Of a stretch of 11,572 nt of DNA, positions 1 to 7,075 are shown piece after piece. Positions within the stretch are counted from its first letter, which is position 1; every line of letters begins with the position of its first letter. The notes below the pieces were generated by a model, which was not told the DNA's origin, searched no databases, and saw only the letters and a list, made by a program, of their open reading frames with translations. The stretch covers positions 1 to 11,572 of the forward strand of contig DASPXK010000139.1 of assembly GCA_035637315.1 (NCBI GenBank), read 5' to 3'. The position numbers were made by a program, and so were the translations under genes. The DNA comes from DASPXK01 sp035637315. Its GTDB lineage: Bacteria; Chloroflexota; UBA6077; JACCZL01.

Positions 1-563
1 GTGTAGTAGACGAAGAAGCGCCCGTTCGAGGCGTAGCTTGGGTGGAAGGCGAGGCCCAGCAGGCCCTGTTCCAGGCCGCTGGACGTCACGATCGAGCGGA
101 TATCCAGAAATGGGGTCGACTGCAGTTGGCCGTTCACGGCGACCCTTATTCGGCCGGCCCGCTCGACGACGAACAGCCGATTGGAGCCGTCGCCGGCGCT
201 GGTCACGAAGACCGGCTGGCTGAGCCCGCTGAGCACGGGCACTAGCCCCAGCTTGAAGGTGGCCGGGTCGAACGCGGACGTCCGAAACCCGGCCGTCGAA
301 GGACTAGCCCCGGTCGACGGCGCTGGGGCCGGCCTGGCCCCCTCGTTGGTGGGGCCCGGCGGCGGCTGGGCTGGCTGGGTGGCGCCGCTGCCACCCTTGC
401 GCTTCTTGTTGCGCCTCAAGGCTATCGGCGCCACCGCGCCGTGGACGGGAGCTTCGAGAGCCGGGCTTAGCGCCGAGTGGACCGCGTCAGGCGCTGGTAG
501 CAAGCCGAGCGCAAGGGCCAACGCACCCAGGAGAAGTGGGAGTGGCCCGGCTCTGGTTGGCAT
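1..563 (-). CDS. PQQ-dependent sugar dehydrogenase (glucose/sorbosone dehydrogenase family), N-terminal part
   Basis: The minus frame opens with ATG at 563-561 and runs without a stop off the left edge, giving 187 complete codons. Residues about 8-22 form a Leu/Ala-rich hydrophobic segment after an Arg, as in a Sec signal peptide, so the product is probably exported. Residues about 45-90 are a basic then Pro/Ala/Thr-rich linker. From about residue 105 the frame shows the start of the six-bladed propeller family of soluble aldose/sorbosone dehydrogenases: GLSQPVFVTSAGDGSNRLFV, then VERAGRIRV, then EQGLLGLAFHPSYASNGRFF. Family members oxidise sugars with PQQ as cofactor. The catalytic His and Ca/PQQ-binding segments would lie beyond the window, so activity cannot be judged. 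Some family members are only sugar-binding adhesion-type proteins. It is transcribed in the same direction as the TA block but is probably a separate unit. Confidence 0.88.
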   Translation of the reverse strand, partial: MPTRAGPLPLLLGALALALGLLPAPDAVHSALSPALEAPVHGAVAPIALRRNKKRKGGSGATQPAQPPPGPTNEGARPAPAPSTGASPSTAGFRTSAFDPATFKLGLVPVLSGLSQPVFVTSAGDGSNRLFVVERAGRIRVAVNGQLQSTPFLDIRSIVTSSGLEQGLLGLAFHPSYASNGRFFVYY

Positions 564-821
564 TTAGCGCGCCCCGCCAGCGTCGCGCGGTGCCGTCTCA
601 CCGCCAAGCTGCCCCCCGATCGGTCGGCTCGGCAGACGGCGTCGAATGATTGCGAGAGCTTACCGGCCGGGATAGCGTGGAAGCAAGCAGCTTAGCTGCC
701 CACCTTCGCCGAAGGAGTTGGAAAGATTCTCCAGGAGCACCTCGGCATCGGCACTCAGTACCCTGTTCTAGGTCCCGTCCAGAGGGGAGGAACGTTGAGA
801 GCCCCTTCGACCCAACATCGC
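564..821. other. Intergenic stretch with no confident gene
   Basis: About 260 bases lie between the dehydrogenase start and the end of recognisable DUF5615 similarity. The shifted DUF5615 frame stays open to a TGA at 600-598, but the Arg/Ser-rich residues it would add match nothing I know and are probably read-through after loss of the normal stop. I see no convincing promoter, tRNA or terminator here. Confidence 0.4.
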
Positions 822-1214
822 AGCCATGTCTACGGATGCTCAAACGGCCGATCGGCGGCCCAAGAGTAATCAGTCCGGCGCCCTGTTCAAACGCGAGCAG
901 CCACTCCTCCATCTTCCAGACGAGCCGCCGCACGACCAGGAGATGCAGTCTCCCCTTATTGGCTGTCGATACAGGCGAATCCGCAGGACCTTGATCCCAT
1001 GCTCGATTATCTCTCGGTTGACGGCGACCCATTCCCGCTCCTGACGGTGGAGGTCGAGTGTCACAAGCACGTCGAAGGACCGGGATCGCTGCGCGATGAT
1101 TTGGTCGCGCTCGCCTTGAAGCCCGAGGGCGCGGATATGCTCGGCGTCGTGCTTGAGACCGCGCAGAATTAGGACAGTTTCATCTGGCAGGTGCTCATCG
1201 AGCAGGAAACGCAA
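822..1214 (-). pseudogene. DUF5615-type PIN-like toxin, frameshifted
   Basis: A TTG start at 1214-1212 gives MRFLLDEHLPDETVLILRG, typical of DUF5615 PIN-like proteins, with the first acidic pair in LLDE and a second Asp in VLVTLD (about residue 53). These proteins are predicted metal-dependent RNases, usually the toxin partner of a DUF433 antitoxin, as here. The frame is good through HGIKVLRIRL. It then changes at a run of four G (plus-strand CCCC 952-955): the original frame reads unlikely residues to a stop at 870, while the adjacent frame continues with RLHLLVVRRLVWKMEEW and AFEQGAGLITLG, which fits the family C-terminus. One missing base (G5 to G4) would explain it. Similarity ends near 822 and the shifted frame has no stop until 598. 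Either decay or a homopolymer sequencing error is possible. It starts 21 nt after the DUF433 gene, so the two were one operon. Confidence 0.7.
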
Positions 1215-1235
1215 GCCCTTCGTCTCGCGGTTTGA

Positions 1236-1875
1236 TTAGGCAGCTACCGCGAGTTCGAACTGAATCGCGCGCCTTACAAGGCGCAACGGGATCCTGTAGG
1301 TTGCGGCTATCTCTTCAGGTTCCTGCCCAAGGTCGTGCAGGGCTGCCATAAATCCCGTCTCGATCCTCGTTTCACGCACGACCGGAGCTCCACCAAGGAT
1401 ATATGGGCTCATGTCCACGGCATCCGAGAACTCCCGCAGTTCACCGAGAGGGCCCTCATGGTGGATCTCCGACAACGTCCCCAACAGAGAGATCTGACCG
1501 CCGAGATCAGCTGCAACCTGCACGTCTTCGCTCAAGTGGGCCATGACTCTCTGGCCTTCCACGTGAAGGCGGTATCGAGTACCAGTTGGTGATGGCCTCC
1601 TCGAGGTAGTCGACTGCTCGTCGGATCCGGGCGGTCGGGACGCCGGCTGCACTGAGCTTCGCGGCCTCCCGTAGCTTCATGTAGTCGATCCAGGAATAGA
1701 GACGAGGAAAACCACGCGCTCCGGCGTCGATGTGTGCCTCAATCAGTCTAGTCGTATGCCAGTATCCAAGCTGCCGCGGCGTGAAGCCACTTAGCTTGGA
1801 TACCAGTCGGGAACGTAGAGCCCCGATTCTCGCGACCGTGTCCAGATCGTTGCGCAGAGCCCGTGCTCTCGGCAT
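1236..1875 (-). pseudogene. DUF433 antitoxin with N-terminal MerR-like HTH (VapB45-like), frameshifted
   Basis: Two overlapping frames together encode one antitoxin-like protein. The ATG at 1875 is supported by GGAGG (plus-strand CCTCC 1883-1887) seven bases upstream. The first part contains a MerR-like winged-helix segment: FTPRQLGYWHTTRLIEAHID, then RLYSWIDYMKLREAAKL and RRAVDYLEEAI. Near 1573-1579 the frame moves by one base. The second part continues YRLHVEGQRVMAHLSEDVQV and ends in a DUF433 domain (SPYILGGAPVVRETRIETG, EEIAATYRIPLRLVRRAIQF) with TAA at 1238-1236. Removing one base gives 212 residues, consistent with an HTH plus DUF433 antitoxin like mycobacterial VapB45. Such proteins neutralise a PIN-like partner and repress their own operon. 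As written, neither half has both domains: the first frame stops at 1507 after about 30 wrong residues. The shift is not in a homopolymer. Confidence 0.72.
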
Positions 1876-1882
1876 CGGGTTG

Positions 1883-1887
1883 CCTCC
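1883..1887 (-). promoter_or_regulatory. Ribosome binding site deciding the DUF433 start
   Basis: GGAGG on the minus strand lies seven bases before the ATG at 1875. The same frame is open further upstream to 1929, but those residues look unlike the family, so this site selects the shorter start. Confidence 0.65.
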
Positions 1888-1929
1888 GAACGCTTTTCTC
1901 ACGCGCCACCGGGCTGATGGGCACATCAT

Positions 1930-2597
1930 ACGTAGTGGTGAGCCTTGATGCTAGCCTCAGTACCTCACGCGGCCCTGGTCGCCCCGCGCGCGCCGCCAGC
2001 TTTGCGACGACTTCCGAAGTCCCGGCCCCAAAGACCTACATCTGGCGACCCGGCTGCGCCCGCTTCAGCGTCTCCTGCATGCGGTTGACGCTGTTCTGCG
2101 GCACGGACGTGTGCGAAGGAGCCCGCGCCGGACTCGGCGGCTGGCTCGGCCTTAGCGGCTGGCTTGCCTTCGGGCGTGGTCCCCCTGGACGAGCATGCCG
2201 CCACGACCCAGACAGCTTCTCGGTGGTTCGACCGGCCCACGTGGCCGCCTTCAGGCTGTGTCCACAGGCCAGCTCAGCCTATGAGGCTCGTGCTCCTGGC
2301 CATGTGCCATCTCGCCTAAGCCGCAACGTTACCTTACGGCAGCATCGAAGAGTGTTCCTCGGCACCGTGGTCCGCCAGCCCAGGCAATACTTCCGCGCGG
2401 CCGCAATGGTGGCCCCGGTAACGTAAGGACTGGCACTCGGCTCGTCTCGCAGGAGGTCAAAGCGCGCGTACCCCTTCTCGCGGGGCGGCGTGGGCGTACG
2501 TTCACGCCGGTGGCTTCGCCTCCCTCGATCACGACGAAACACGCCCGCCCAGATCGCCGGAGCCACCAAGGACCTGACTCTTCATCGGCCAACCACT
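1930..2597. other. Gene-poor stretch with possible eroded coding remnants
   Basis: About 670 bases separate the DUF433 gene from hicA with no frame I can assign. Two minus-strand patches look faintly protein-like. Around 2120-2240 there is a hydrophobic run ending VVAAC followed by an Ala/Lys/Glu-rich stretch, like a lipoprotein N-terminus, but there is no good start and the sequence degenerates downstream. Around 2330-2592, immediately after the hicA stop, one frame gives ACFVVIEGGEATGVNV and a neighbouring frame gives GYARFDLLRDEPSASPYVTG, as if one short gene had been split by an indel. Neither matches a family I recognise. No RNA gene, repeat array or insertion-sequence end is evident. 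Confidence 0.4.
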
Positions 2598-2831
2598 CTA
2601 GCCGCGAAGGAGTCGGCTCAATTCTTCAGTTGTCAACCCGGACTGGCGGAGGATCGAGCTAAGCGTGCCCGCCGGCAAGGTTCGGTTGCCGTGGACTGGC
2701 ACACTCACCAGAGCCGCCGCGCCGGGCTTGCGTAGGTAGTGGTGGCTGCCGCGCACGTGAGAAACGCGAAAGCCTCCGCGTCGGAGCGCCGATACTATTT
2801 CCTTGCCGCCCGCCCGCGGCGGCCGCGTCAC
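2598..2831 (-). CDS. hicA: HicA-family mRNA interferase toxin
   Basis: This 77-residue basic protein has the HicA/YcfA fold signature. It reads GKEIVSALRRGGFRV, then RGSHHYLRKPG with the putative catalytic His at about residue 30, then VPVHGNRTLPAGTLSSILRQ and SGLTTEELSRLL. HicA toxins are small double-stranded-RNA-binding-like RNases that cleave mRNA and are blocked by HicB. The start is GTG at 2831, overlapping the hicB stop by four bases (GTGA), so translation is coupled with antitoxin first. Length and all expected segments are normal and no frame damage is visible, unlike other TA genes in this window. TAG is at 2600-2598. Confidence 0.93.
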   Translation of the reverse strand: MTRPPRAGGKEIVSALRRGGFRVSHVRGSHHYLRKPGAAALVSVPVHGNRTLPAGTLSSILRQSGLTTEELSRLLRG

Positions 2832-3064
2832 GCGATCGCGACCTCGAGGTCGACCAGCTCGGCCTCAGTATCCTGCGCCGGCACCGGAATCCCCTCCTTT
2901 GCTGCCGCTTCCAGGTATCCCAGGATCGCCTCCCGCGTGTTCTCCAGCGCCTCGTCCCGGGTATCCCCGAAGGTCGACAGCTGGTCCAGGGCCGGTACGT
3001 AGGTGACCCACGCCTGTGAGTCAGAATCCCATTCCAGCAGGACCTTGAAATGGCGCGTCCGCAC
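2828..3064 (-). CDS. hicB: HicB-family antitoxin (short form)
   Basis: This 78-residue acidic protein begins FKVLLEWDSDSQAWVTYVPA and continues LSTFGDTRDEALENTREAI and LGYLEAAAKEGIPVP, the partial RNase-H-like HicB fold (UPF0150 type). It lacks the C-terminal ribbon-helix-helix or HTH DNA-binding domain of longer HicB proteins, so autoregulation would need another regulator or none. The start is GTG at 3064 with a strong GGAGG just upstream (minus-strand TGGAGGTACCC before GTG). It lies only 12 bases after the mrr stop and overlaps hicA by four bases, so mrr-hicB-hicA looks like one transcript. Confidence 0.92.
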   Translation of the reverse strand: MRTRHFKVLLEWDSDSQAWVTYVPALDQLSTFGDTRDEALENTREAILGYLEAAAKEGIPVPAQDTEAELVDLEVAIA

Positions 3065-3076
3065 GGGTACCTCCAG

Positions 3077-3991
3077 TCAATCTTCCGCGAAGTAATCGGA
3101 GTCGACGCGTTTGATCCGGTAAGTGGAGACAATAGACACGCCGACATTGTGCTCGATCATCAGCTTCGAAAGTGTGGGGCCGTCGATTAGAACGATGCGC
3201 ATAGGCAGGTGTTCCACGTACGCTCGAGCATTGGCCGTGAACGTGCCGGTCGTGATGAAGACACCCTTGGTCGGCTTGGTGGCCGGCCAGGCTCCCGGCG
3301 AAAGCCTGAACCACCTCACGGCCGACACTACTGTCCCATCGCTTCGCCTGCAGGTAAATCTTGTCCAGACCCAGCTTGTCCTCACTGATCTCACCGTCGA
3401 TTCCCTTGTCCCCGCTTTTGCCGACAACCTGAGCGGCGCCCCCGATCGAGCCACCGTAGCCCATGGCCACCAGCACATCCACGACCAGCTTCTCGAAGAA
3501 GGGCGGCGAAGCGCCTTGATCCTGCCAAGGATATCTTCGGCGAGCGTCGCTTCAAACTGCCGGTGAGCCCGGTCGATGGCCTCCTCAGGCGTCTCTGTCG
3601 TCTCATCGGCGGCCAGCTGAGCTCCTGGCTTTGACGGGGAAGTCAAGGGCGGGGAGTGAAGGAACTCGACGTATTCGGGATATCGCTTCAGGAATTTCCG
3701 ATCCACGCGCGCTGGGTGCTCACACAACACCTGCAATCCGCGCTCACTGATGCGCACGGTCCCACGCGAAGGACTCTCCAGCAGGCCTGCCTTGAGTAGG
3801 TCCGTCCGAGCCCACCAGGTGCGATTGGACAGCCGCCTCTGTCCCGAGGGAAGCATCTCGCTTTGCTCTAGCTCCGTGAGCTGAAACCGACCCGCAATCT
3901 GATCAATCAGCTCGGACATGTTGTGCGACTGCTGGTCGGCCAGCAACGTCAGCAACGGAAGCATAATCGTCTGGAAATCGGGCATCGCCAT
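3077..3991 (-). CDS. mrr: Mrr-type restriction endonuclease with nuclease core read out of frame (probably inactive)
   Basis: The open frame of 304 residues starts at ATG 3991 with GGAGAG seven bases upstream. Residues 1-115 match the Mrr N-terminal winged-helix domain (MAMPDFQTIMLPLLTLLAD, WARTDLLKAGLLESP, ISERGLQVL). The end is a normal Mrr C-terminus (KGVFITTGTF, RIVLIDG, LMIEHNVGVSIVSTY). Between about 3507 and 3273 the frame reads Trp/Arg/Ser-rich nonsense, while the neighbouring frame encodes the expected core: PPFFEKLVVDVLVAMGYGGS, GKSGDKGIDGEI and IYLQAKRW, the D...QxK nuclease motif. A one-base loss near 3508 (CTTTCG to CTTCG fits) and a one-base gain near 3270 cancel, leaving no stop. 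Mrr enzymes are type IV nucleases cutting methylated DNA. This copy as written lacks its catalytic residues. Two sequencing errors would also explain it. Confidence 0.85.
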   Translation of the reverse strand: MAMPDFQTIMLPLLTLLADQQSHNMSELIDQIAGRFQLTELEQSEMLPSGQRRLSNRTWWARTDLLKAGLLESPSRGTVRISERGLQVLCEHPARVDRKFLKRYPEYVEFLHSPPLTSPSKPGAQLAADETTETPEEAIDRAHRQFEATLAEDILGRIKALRRPSSRSWSWMCWWPWATVARSGAPLRLSAKAGTRESTVRSVRTSWVWTRFTCRRSDGTVVSAVRWFRLSPGAWPATKPTKGVFITTGTFTANARAYVEHLPMRIVLIDGPTLSKLMIEHNVGVSIVSTYRIKRVDSDYFAED

Positions 3992-4109
3992 TCAGAAGCT
4001 CTCCGGGTACGGCCTCGAGCCGTCGACGAACGTTCATACTGAGGTTACTTCGAGTCCACACAGTTCGACCAGTCGATGCCGGGCAGAGCTCTTGCCGCTC
4101 TCCGAGGTG

Positions 4110-5171
4110 TCAGCCAGGCAGCGCGACGCCCAGCGAGCCACACACCTCGGCCAGGGTATTCCAGGCGACGGCGTGCAGGGGGACACGCCCGGAGCGCTGC
4201 AGCTCGGCTGCGCGACGCTGGCCGCGCTCACCGGGCACGACGATCTCCTCGATGGCGTTGAGCCGCTCGCCAGATTTGACGTGCCGGACGAGGTCGTCCA
4301 TACGGGCCATGAACTGATCGCGCGGGATGAAAAGGCCCGGATCGATTGCCATGAAGAAATGCCCCTCGCGCCCGTCCGTGACTCCTGCCTGGGCGCCAAA
4401 CTCCGCGCCCGTCAACACGCCCGCCAGCACGTCGACCATCAGCGCCAGCCCGAACCCTTTGTGCCCGCCAACGGGCAGCAGCAGGCCGCCCTGGTCGAAG
4501 TCGGCCGGATTTGTCGTCGGGCGGCCCATCCCGTCGGTCACCAGGCCCTCCGCTATAGCGCGCCCCTGACGGGCCGCCATCCGCACTTTGAATCCGGCGA
4601 TGGCGCTGGTCGACATGTCGAAGACGAGCGGAATGTCACCCCCAGTCGGGGCGGCAAAGGCCAATGGGTTCGTTCCCAGCGTCCTCGTCCGACCGCCGGG
4701 CGGCGGCATAAGCGGGGTGACGTTGGCAGCGGCCAGCGCTATAAACCCGGCCTTCGCGGCGGCTGTAGGGTAGGGCGCGGCGGCTATGAAGTGGCCCGAG
4801 TTTCGGATGCCCGCGCTCGCCGTGCCTCTCGTTCTGGTCCGCTCCACGCACCAGCTCATCGCCTGGTGGCTGGCCACCACGGCGCAGCCGCGATCCCCAT
4901 CCAGCAGCAGCGCCGATTCAGTCTCCTGGACCACCCGAATCTCGGGCGCCGGGTTCAGGGCGCCTGAGCGGAACCAGCGGGCCAGCTCGCCCAGGAAGAA
5001 GACGCCGTGGTCGTCGTAGCCGCGCAGCTCTGCGTCCAACAAGACCTCGGCGATCGGCCCGGCGTGGCTCTCGGGGACTTTCAGTCCGACCAGGGCTTGC
5101 TCCAGGCAGGTTCGTAGCTTGGCCAGGTCAACCGCGCGCTCATCCAACGCCGCCGACTGCTGTGTGCTCAT
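4110..5171 (-). CDS. Ldh_2-family NAD(P)-dependent malate/L-lactate-type dehydrogenase
   Basis: This 353-residue protein starts at ATG 5171 (MSTQQSAALD) with GGAGCGAGG seven bases upstream; the frame is open further upstream but those residues do not match the family. Features in order are DDHGVFFLGELARWFRSGAL (about residues 53-72), NSGHF with the conserved His (about 124-128), GTNPLAFAAP in the nucleotide-binding region (166-175), FDMSTSA (184-190) and GGHKGFGLALMVDVLAGVLT (235-254). Length and motifs are typical of the family. It includes malate, ureidoglycolate and sulfolactate dehydrogenases and piperideine-2-carboxylate reductase, so the substrate cannot be fixed from sequence alone. 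It is divergent from the amidase with about 110 bases between starts. Cytoplasmic; no signal peptide. Confidence 0.92.
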   Translation of the reverse strand: MSTQQSAALDERAVDLAKLRTCLEQALVGLKVPESHAGPIAEVLLDAELRGYDDHGVFFLGELARWFRSGALNPAPEIRVVQETESALLLDGDRGCAVVASHQAMSWCVERTRTRGTASAGIRNSGHFIAAAPYPTAAAKAGFIALAAANVTPLMPPPGGRTRTLGTNPLAFAAPTGGDIPLVFDMSTSAIAGFKVRMAARQGRAIAEGLVTDGMGRPTTNPADFDQGGLLLPVGGHKGFGLALMVDVLAGVLTGAEFGAQAGVTDGREGHFFMAIDPGLFIPRDQFMARMDDLVRHVKSGERLNAIEEIVVPGERGQRRAAELQRSGRVPLHAVAWNTLAEVCGSLGVALPG

Positions 5172-5280
5172 CGTTGGGCCTCGCTCCGCGTCATGAGTTG
5201 GCCACCGTCGCATCAGTGTAGTCAATCGCGGTGGCGCGTTCCGGCTACCATGACGCCAGCACGATCGGAGCGGAGGGTAG
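5172..5280. promoter_or_regulatory. Divergent intergenic region between dehydrogenase and amidase
   Basis: This 109-base gap must hold both promoters. For the amidase, TACCAT at 5246-5251 is a possible -10 giving a leader of roughly 20 bases containing GGAG and GGAGGG. For the dehydrogenase, the minus strand has TACACT (complement of 5213-5218) as a possible -10. No good -35 box is visible for either, so the exact sites are tentative. Confidence 0.35.
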
Positions 5281-6702
5281 ATGAGCGCGGATGAGCTGTG
5301 CTGGACCCCGGCGCGGGAGCTAGCGCGGATGATCAGGGCCACCGAGGTCTCGCCGGTCGAGGTGGTCGACGCGGTGCTGGAGCGCATGGGGTGGGTCAAT
5401 CCTCGGATCAACGCCTACTGCACGCTCACGGCGGACCTGGCTCTGGAGAGCGCACGGGCAGCCGAGGTGGCGGCTGCGCGCGGCGATTCGCTCGGGCCAC
5501 TCCACGGCGTGCCCTTTTCGCTCAAGGACCTGACCCCCACCAGGGGCATCCGCACGACCATGGGCTCCAAGATCTTCGAGCACAACGTGCCAGCGGAGGA
5601 CGCGGTACTGGTGGAGCGGCTGCGCGAGGCCGGGGGAATCCTGCTCGGCAAGACCAACACGCCGGAGTTCGGGTGTAAGCCATTCACCGACAACCTGATC
5701 TTCGGCACGACCCGCAACCCCTGGTCGCTCGATCGCTCGCCGGGCGGGTCGAGCGGTGGGGCCGCGGCGGCCGTAGCGGCCGGACTCGGGCCGCTCGCCG
5801 AGGGCAGCGACCTGGCGGCCTCGATTCGCCAGCCGGCCGCCTGGTGCGGCGTGGTGGGGTTCAAGCCGTGTCAGGGGCGGATCGCCCGCTATCCGAGCCA
5901 GACCGGCTGGAACGCGATGTCGATGAATGGCCCGATCACGCGTACCGTTGGCGACGCCGCGCTCATGTTCAGTGCCATGGTCGGGCCCGACCCGCGCGAC
6001 CCGCTGGCCTTGCCCCACACGGGTGAGAATTGGGCCAGGCTGGCCGACGGGCCAAGCATCCGCGGCATGCGAGCAGCCTGGACGCCGGACCTGGGCGGCG
6101 CTGCCGCGGTCGACCCGGCCATCGCCAAGACTTGTGAGGCGGCGGCGAAGACGTTCGGCGACCTCGGATGCGAGCTCGAGGAAGCCTCGCCCGAAGTCGG
6201 CAACATCACCGACCCATTCCTGGTCCTCAACGCGGGGCTGCGCCAGGCGACGCTCGGCAAGTACCTCGCCGAGTGGCGTGACCAGATGGACCCGATCTTG
6301 GTCAAGCGCCTCGAAGTGTCGCTGGAATGCAGCGCCGCGGACGTCGGGCGCGCCGACGTGGAGCGGACTGCCCACCACCAGCGGCTGAGCCGCTTCTTCG
6401 AGCGTTTCGACCTGCTCGTGCTGCCGACGACGGCGACGGCGGCACGGCCGCTGGACGCGCTGCTGCCAGCCGAGATCGCCGGGCGGCCGATCACCCAGCA
6501 TCTGGACATGCTGATCCCAACCTTCGCGTTCAATTTGAGCGCGTACCCTGCGATCTCGGTCCCGTGCGGCTGGACCGACGACGGCCTGCCGGTTGGCCTG
6601 CAGATCGTCGCGGGCTGGCACCAGGACGCGCGTGTCCTGCAAGCCGCGGCCTGCTTCGAGGCGGCTCGGCCGTGGGCCGCCCGCCGCCCCGTGCTGGAGT
6701 AA
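5281..6702 (+). CDS. Amidase-signature family hydrolase
   Basis: This 473-residue protein starts at ATG 5281 behind GGAGCGGAGGG. It carries the complete Ser-cisSer-Lys triad of the amidase signature family: Lys82 in FSLKDL, Ser157 in the SPGGSSGG loop, and nucleophile Ser181 in EGSDLAASIRQPAA. The 24-residue spacing between the two serines equals that of characterised members such as FAAH. The end (NLSAYPAISVPCG, GLPVGLQIVAGW) is also typical. These enzymes hydrolyse amide bonds of diverse substrates. The motifs do not resemble a GatA dedicated to tRNA amidation, and no gatB or gatC is adjacent. Pairing with a divergent Ldh_2 dehydrogenase hints at catabolism of an amide-containing compound, which is only inference. 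Stop is TAA at 6700-6702. Confidence 0.93.
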   Translation: MSADELCWTPARELARMIRATEVSPVEVVDAVLERMGWVNPRINAYCTLTADLALESARAAEVAAARGDSLGPLHGVPFSLKDLTPTRGIRTTMGSKIFEHNVPAEDAVLVERLREAGGILLGKTNTPEFGCKPFTDNLIFGTTRNPWSLDRSPGGSSGGAAAAVAAGLGPLAEGSDLAASIRQPAAWCGVVGFKPCQGRIARYPSQTGWNAMSMNGPITRTVGDAALMFSAMVGPDPRDPLALPHTGENWARLADGPSIRGMRAAWTPDLGGAAAVDPAIAKTCEAAAKTFGDLGCELEEASPEVGNITDPFLVLNAGLRQATLGKYLAEWRDQMDPILVKRLEVSLECSAADVGRADVERTAHHQRLSRFFERFDLLVLPTTATAARPLDALLPAEIAGRPITQHLDMLIPTFAFNLSAYPAISVPCGWTDDGLPVGLQIVAGWHQDARVLQAAACFEAARPWAARRPVLE

Positions 6703-6721
6703 AGACAGGCGGCCCGACGAC

Positions 6722-6732
6722 TACAATAGGTG
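6722..6732 (+). promoter_or_regulatory. Possible -10 box and short ribosome site for the MNT gene
   Basis: TACAAT at 6722-6727 is a good -10 match, 9 bases before the ATG at 6737, and would give a nearly leaderless mRNA. The overlapping AGGTG (6728-6732) could instead be a Shine-Dalgarno on read-through transcript from the amidase. No convincing -35 is visible, so both readings remain open. Confidence 0.3.
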
Positions 6733-6736
6733 TGGT

Positions 6737-7075
6737 ATGAGCCTTACGTACGAGTACCCCGACGTCACCGAGGACCTCCTCGGGGAAATGGTCCGTCGGA
6801 TCAAAAGGGTCGGGCGGCCCGAAAGGATCGTTCTCTTCGGATCTCGCGCGCGCGGCGATGCCCGGCCCGACAGCGACATCGACCTGCTGATCATCGAAGA
6901 GTCGGACCAGCCTCGCTACACCCGGAGCACGAAATACCGAAGGGCTCTTATTGGTCTCTTCCCCTCCAAGGACATAGTTGTCTGGACGCCGGCCGAGGTC
7001 GTCGAGTGGGCCAATGTGCCGAACTTCTTTGTCACGACGATCCTGAGGGAGAGTCGGACCCTTTTTGCGCAGTAA
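6737..7075 (+). CDS. MNT-type minimal nucleotidyltransferase (antitoxin of HEPN/MNT pair)
   Basis: This 112-residue protein has the minimal nucleotidyltransferase motif GSRARGDARPDSDIDLLII: the GSRARG loop at residues 35-40 and the acidic pair in DSDID at 45-49. A likely third carboxylate lies in KDIVVW (Asp79). The ATG at 6737 is preferred because the upstream open residues are amidase read-through from another frame. MNT proteins paired with HEPN RNases neutralise them; in the MntA-HepT class by adenylylating the toxin. Here the HEPN gene begins 11 bases before this stop, giving coupled translation. The frame is intact while its partner is broken. It follows the amidase by 34 bases and may be partly co-transcribed. 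Confidence 0.88.
   Translation: MSLTYEYPDVTEDLLGEMVRRIKRVGRPERIVLFGSRARGDARPDSDIDLLIIEESDQPRYTRSTKYRRALIGLFPSKDIVVWTPAEVVEWANVPNFFVTTILRESRTLFAQ

Noticed and set aside
181..567. A 128-residue plus-strand frame at the left edge
   Set aside because: The minus strand here encodes a signal peptide and sugar-dehydrogenase propeller motifs, so the plus frame is a shadow.
1965..2240. A small lipoprotein gene (hydrophobic run ending VVAAC)
   Set aside because: There is only a GTG start without a ribosome site, the signal-like stretch is very short and not preceded by basic residues in a convincing way, and the rest is unlike any family I know. Kept only as a possible remnant.
3918..4967. A 349-residue plus-strand open frame across mrr and the dehydrogenase
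   Set aside because: It is an antisense shadow; the opposite strand encodes well-conserved Ldh_2 motifs and the Mrr N-terminus.
5320..6642. A 440-residue open frame on the minus strand
   Set aside because: It lies antisense to the amidase, whose catalytic motifs are all present. The antisense product is Arg/Gly-rich low-complexity sequence caused by GC-rich codon use.
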